Assembly (NCBI GenBank): GCA_001275005.1
Contig: JWZX01002433.1
Location: 1 to 19,578 of the forward strand
Reading direction: 5' to 3'
DNA length: 19,578 nucleotides
DNA from: Chrysochromulina tobinii
Taxonomy: Eukaryota; Haptophyta; Prymnesiales; Chrysochromulinaceae
Shown here: positions 17,100-19,578 of the stretch, in pieces
How the letters are laid out: every line of letters starts with the position of its first letter
How positions within the stretch are numbered: position 1 is the stretch's first letter
Notes under the pieces: model-generated
Seen by the model: the letters and a program-made list of their open reading frames with translations, nothing else
The model's database searches: none
Told to the model about the DNA's origin: nothing
Position numbers and translations under genes: made by a program

Positions 17100-19578
17100 A
17101 TGTCTGACGCGCCGATGGCCTCATCGCCGCTGGCCGGCTTTGGCAGCATTGTTTTCGCGCAGCTGCGGTACCTCGTGCAGAACATCAATAAGAAAAACCA
17201 GAAGGCCTCGAGCACAGAGATTTCGCACCTGCTCTGGCTGTATGGCGAGTCTTCGTTCGTGCACCTGATCGTGTGCCTGCTCGAGGAGATTGACTTTCGT
17301 GACCCGAAGCTGCAAAAGGATCTGCTCAAGGCGCAGCTGCTGACGCAGGAGTTCGCAAAGCTTGCCGCGCGCCCGAACTTTGTGAGCCTCTTCTGCGAGA
17401 TCATCGCCAAGGCGGCGCTTCCCACGCCGCTGCAGGAGGACTTCTTGCACGCGGTGGCCAAGGCGGTCAAGGCGACCAACGCGCAGCAGCTTGCCCTGGG
17501 CCTTGGGCTCGCGCAGTGCTCGGACCAGGCCATCCGCACAGAGGGCTCCAAGTTTCTGCGTACGCGGCTCAACGAGCTGACGATGCCGCCGAACGGCGGC
17601 AAGGAGGCGGTCGCGGCGCTGCCCGATGACCTCGGCCATTCGCTCGTCTTCTACCTCGAGCGCCAGGAGGGCTTCGCAAAGCAGCGCGTCGCGCTCTTGA
17701 AGCTGCTGCAGCTCTGTGCGCCGCCTACCGCCTTCTGCGCGAACCGCCTCTGCGCGCAAGCCCCACTCCTCGCCGCCCCGTAGCGTCCCTTTCGGCGCCC
17801 CGCGCTCCAGTCCTCACCCCCCCGTGCCGCCCTCCCTCCCGCGCCCTCCCCCGCCCCCGTGCCCCCGCCCGACGCGCAGTGCACCCGAAGGACAAGACCC
17901 CGCTCACGCTGCTGCCGCTGATGCACACCGTCGACGAGTCGTCCGTGGAGCTCAACTCCCGGACCACGTTCGAGCAGGTGGTCGCGATGCGCTCCGCCGC
18001 GCCCACGGGGCCGCCGCCGCTGCTCCCGTGCCGCGGCGACGAGCTCGCGATGCTCATGGAAGATCTGGGGTACTCGTGCTGCGCCTCCGTCAAGACGCTC
18101 AGCGAGCTCCTCGGGGAGTTCGAGCCGCCCGACGCCGCGTGCGTGGGCGCCGTCGTGGGCATGATGGCCAAGACGGTCACGGCGCTGGATGACTCGCTCT
18201 CGCTGCACGGCGCCTTCTCGACCGCCGTCTCGGGCCGGTACCAAGACTTTGACGCCAAGTTCGACGCGGACAAGGAAGATGCCGTCAAGGCCCTGACGTC
18301 GTGGAACATCCCGGCGTTCGTCAAGGCGCTGCGCGAGCGCTGTCCTGCCCTCGACTGGGCCTCGGTCTTTGAGCACCTGGACACGCCCGCGCTCGAGGTA
18401 CCCTCCGCCGCGGGGCTCGGCCTCATCGTCGAGGTGCACCGGCAGGCGCTCGGCACGGCACTTCCCGCGCGCTGCCTGCTCGGCCGTTGGACGAATACGC
18501 ATGCACAGCTGCAGCTGCTCACCCACCTTGTGGGGAGCAAGGGGCACGCCGACGTGGACCTGAGCAAGGCGCGTCGCGTGGAGGCGGCGCCCGAGGCGGC
18601 CGTCAAGCCCGAGCATCAGGCGTGGCTGTGTGTGGACCTGACGGGCGCGCTTCTGCGCCTGTCGGCGAGCGGCCATTATCGCGAGGCGCAGGCGCTCTTT
18701 GCGGACGCGCTCGCCCACGTGCCGCAGCTGCTGCTCGGCGCGCTCGTGCAGATGGCGCCCGCGGGCTCGGCGCTGGAGACGCCGCTGCAGTATGAGCTCC
18801 TCGAGCAGCTCATGCCGCGCTTCCTCGGAGGCGAGCCCGCGCCCGCGACCAACACGCTGCTGCGCGCGATGTGGGCGTCGCAGCCAGCCGCCGTGACACG
18901 CGGGATGGCGCAGCTGCATGTGGCGCAGCCGCAGTCGTTGCTGCGGCTGCTCGACATCGCGCAGGCCTTGGGCGCGCTCGACGCGGCGCTTAAGCTGCCT
19001 TCGTATGCCTTCACCCTCGACCTCGCATCGGTTGCACAGCGGAAGGACCGTGATCCAACTCGAGCCGTGGGTGACGCAGACGGTGCAGCGTGACGGGCCC
19101 AACTTCGTCCCCGCGACGCTCGCGTACCTGCGCGACAAGATGCTTGGCGCGGGCGCTGGCTCGAGCCGCATCAACGCCGCGCGTCAGGACGTCAACATCC
19201 TCTCCGTCGACGCTGCCGCCGGCATCTTCCGTGGGCTGACGGGGTCGGCGCTCGCTCCGGCGCTCATGGAGGAGGTGAGCGCGCTCTATCGGCAGTGCGT
19301 CGCGGCCAAGCCGAAGCTCGCAAACCTCTTCAACCCCGACGGCAGCACTGGCGCGGCCGCCGCCAACACCATGCCGGCGGCGGACGGCGGCGGCGCGGCG
19401 GCGCAGGCGCAAGCGCAAGCGACGGCGCAGGCACAGGCGCAGGCGCAGGCGCAGGCGCAGGCGCAGGCGCAGGCACAGGCGCAGGCCCAGGCCCAGGCGC
19501 AGGCGCAGGCGCAAGCGCAAGCGCAGGCCGCCGCCGACGCGCAGGCGGCGGCCGAGGCAGCGGCGGCGGCGGTGGCGG
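17100..19578 (+). CDS. CNOT1: CCR4-NOT complex subunit 1 (CNOT1/NOT1), N-terminal part, partial
   Basis: Scaffold of the CCR4-NOT deadenylase, which shortens mRNA poly(A) tails in the cytoplasm. Exon 1 is 17100-17715 and exon 2 starts at 17880 (phase 1 junction). Residues 1-60 (QLRYLVQNINKKNQKAS) match the start of animal CNOT1. Further matches are the MEDLGYSCCAS and GMMAKTV segments, LEQLMPRFLGG, and LLRLLDIAQALGALDAAL followed by YAFTLDLASVAQRKD. These lie in the N-terminal helical-repeat region that binds CNOT10/CNOT11 in animals. After Asp595 the homologous reading continues in a different frame (VIQLEPWV), so the sequence contains an apparent one-base insertion at 19048-19049. About 771 residues are visible. 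The end is a Gln-Ala linker, where other CNOT1 proteins also have a disordered Gln-rich linker before the MIF4G-type domains. The gene runs off the right edge. Confidence 0.9.
17716..17879 (+). other. CNOT1: Intron 1 of CNOT1
   Basis: A 164-bp intron with GTGCGC at the donor, a C-rich tract and CGCAG at the acceptor. Exon 1 ends one base into a codon that the first two bases of exon 2 complete as Leu, giving LKLLQL-L-HPKDKTPL. The unspliced frame meets a TAG at 17781, so splicing is needed. Confidence 0.8.
19404..19526 (+). repeat. GCGCAG hexamer repeat encoding (Gln-Ala)n
   Basis: About 20 Gln-Ala dipeptides with one Thr interruption, encoded by near-perfect gcgcag/gcacag/gcccag units in the CNOT1 linker. 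Ala-rich coding continues to the window edge. Confidence 0.93.

Noticed and set aside
17651-19174. 507-codon minus-strand frame
   Set aside because: Arg/Leu-rich antisense of CNOT1, which has clear homology on the plus strand.

Overview
The window looks like nuclear DNA of a GC-rich, chlorophyll a/c-containing alga, most likely a haptophyte. Support comes from a fucoxanthin-chlorophyll-type light-harvesting protein with a short bipartite plastid presequence, two phase-consistent GT-AG spliceosomal introns, the eukaryotic CCR4-NOT scaffold CNOT1, and abundant triplet and hexamer low-complexity DNA. The taxon is inferred; no rRNA or organelle marker is present.

Layout. (1) Positions 1-8120, minus strand: one uninterrupted reading frame of 2706 codons with no stop, running off the left edge. 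It encodes a secreted, N-glycosylation-rich giant protein with a signal peptide, about 15 copies of a 130-165-residue module, and proline-rich linkers. Long plus-strand frames over this stretch are its shadows. (2) 8169-8399: a CTG/CAG-type microsatellite just upstream of, and in frame with, the giant gene. (3) 8837-9548, plus: a two-exon light-harvesting gene, head-to-head with the giant gene. (4) 10121-12733, minus: a predicted membrane protein with a C-terminal R-S-ExE arginine ADP-ribosyltransferase domain and possibly a decayed second copy of that fold. (5) 12975-15860, plus: an unknown 961-residue protein with an Ala/Glu coiled coil and several DNA-level repeats. It diverges from the transferase gene across a 241-bp gap that holds a perfect 16-bp palindrome. 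(6) 15861-17099: mostly unassigned, with one coding-looking fragment on the minus strand. (7) 17100 to the right edge, plus: the N-terminal part of CNOT1, with one intron and an apparent single-base frameshift, ending in a long Gln-Ala repeat at the window edge.

The genes do not form an obvious pathway; this is an ordinary eukaryotic gene neighbourhood. The two most unusual items are the giant repeat protein and the membrane-linked ADP-ribosyltransferase. Both may act at the cell surface or in the secretory system, but no direct link between them is visible.
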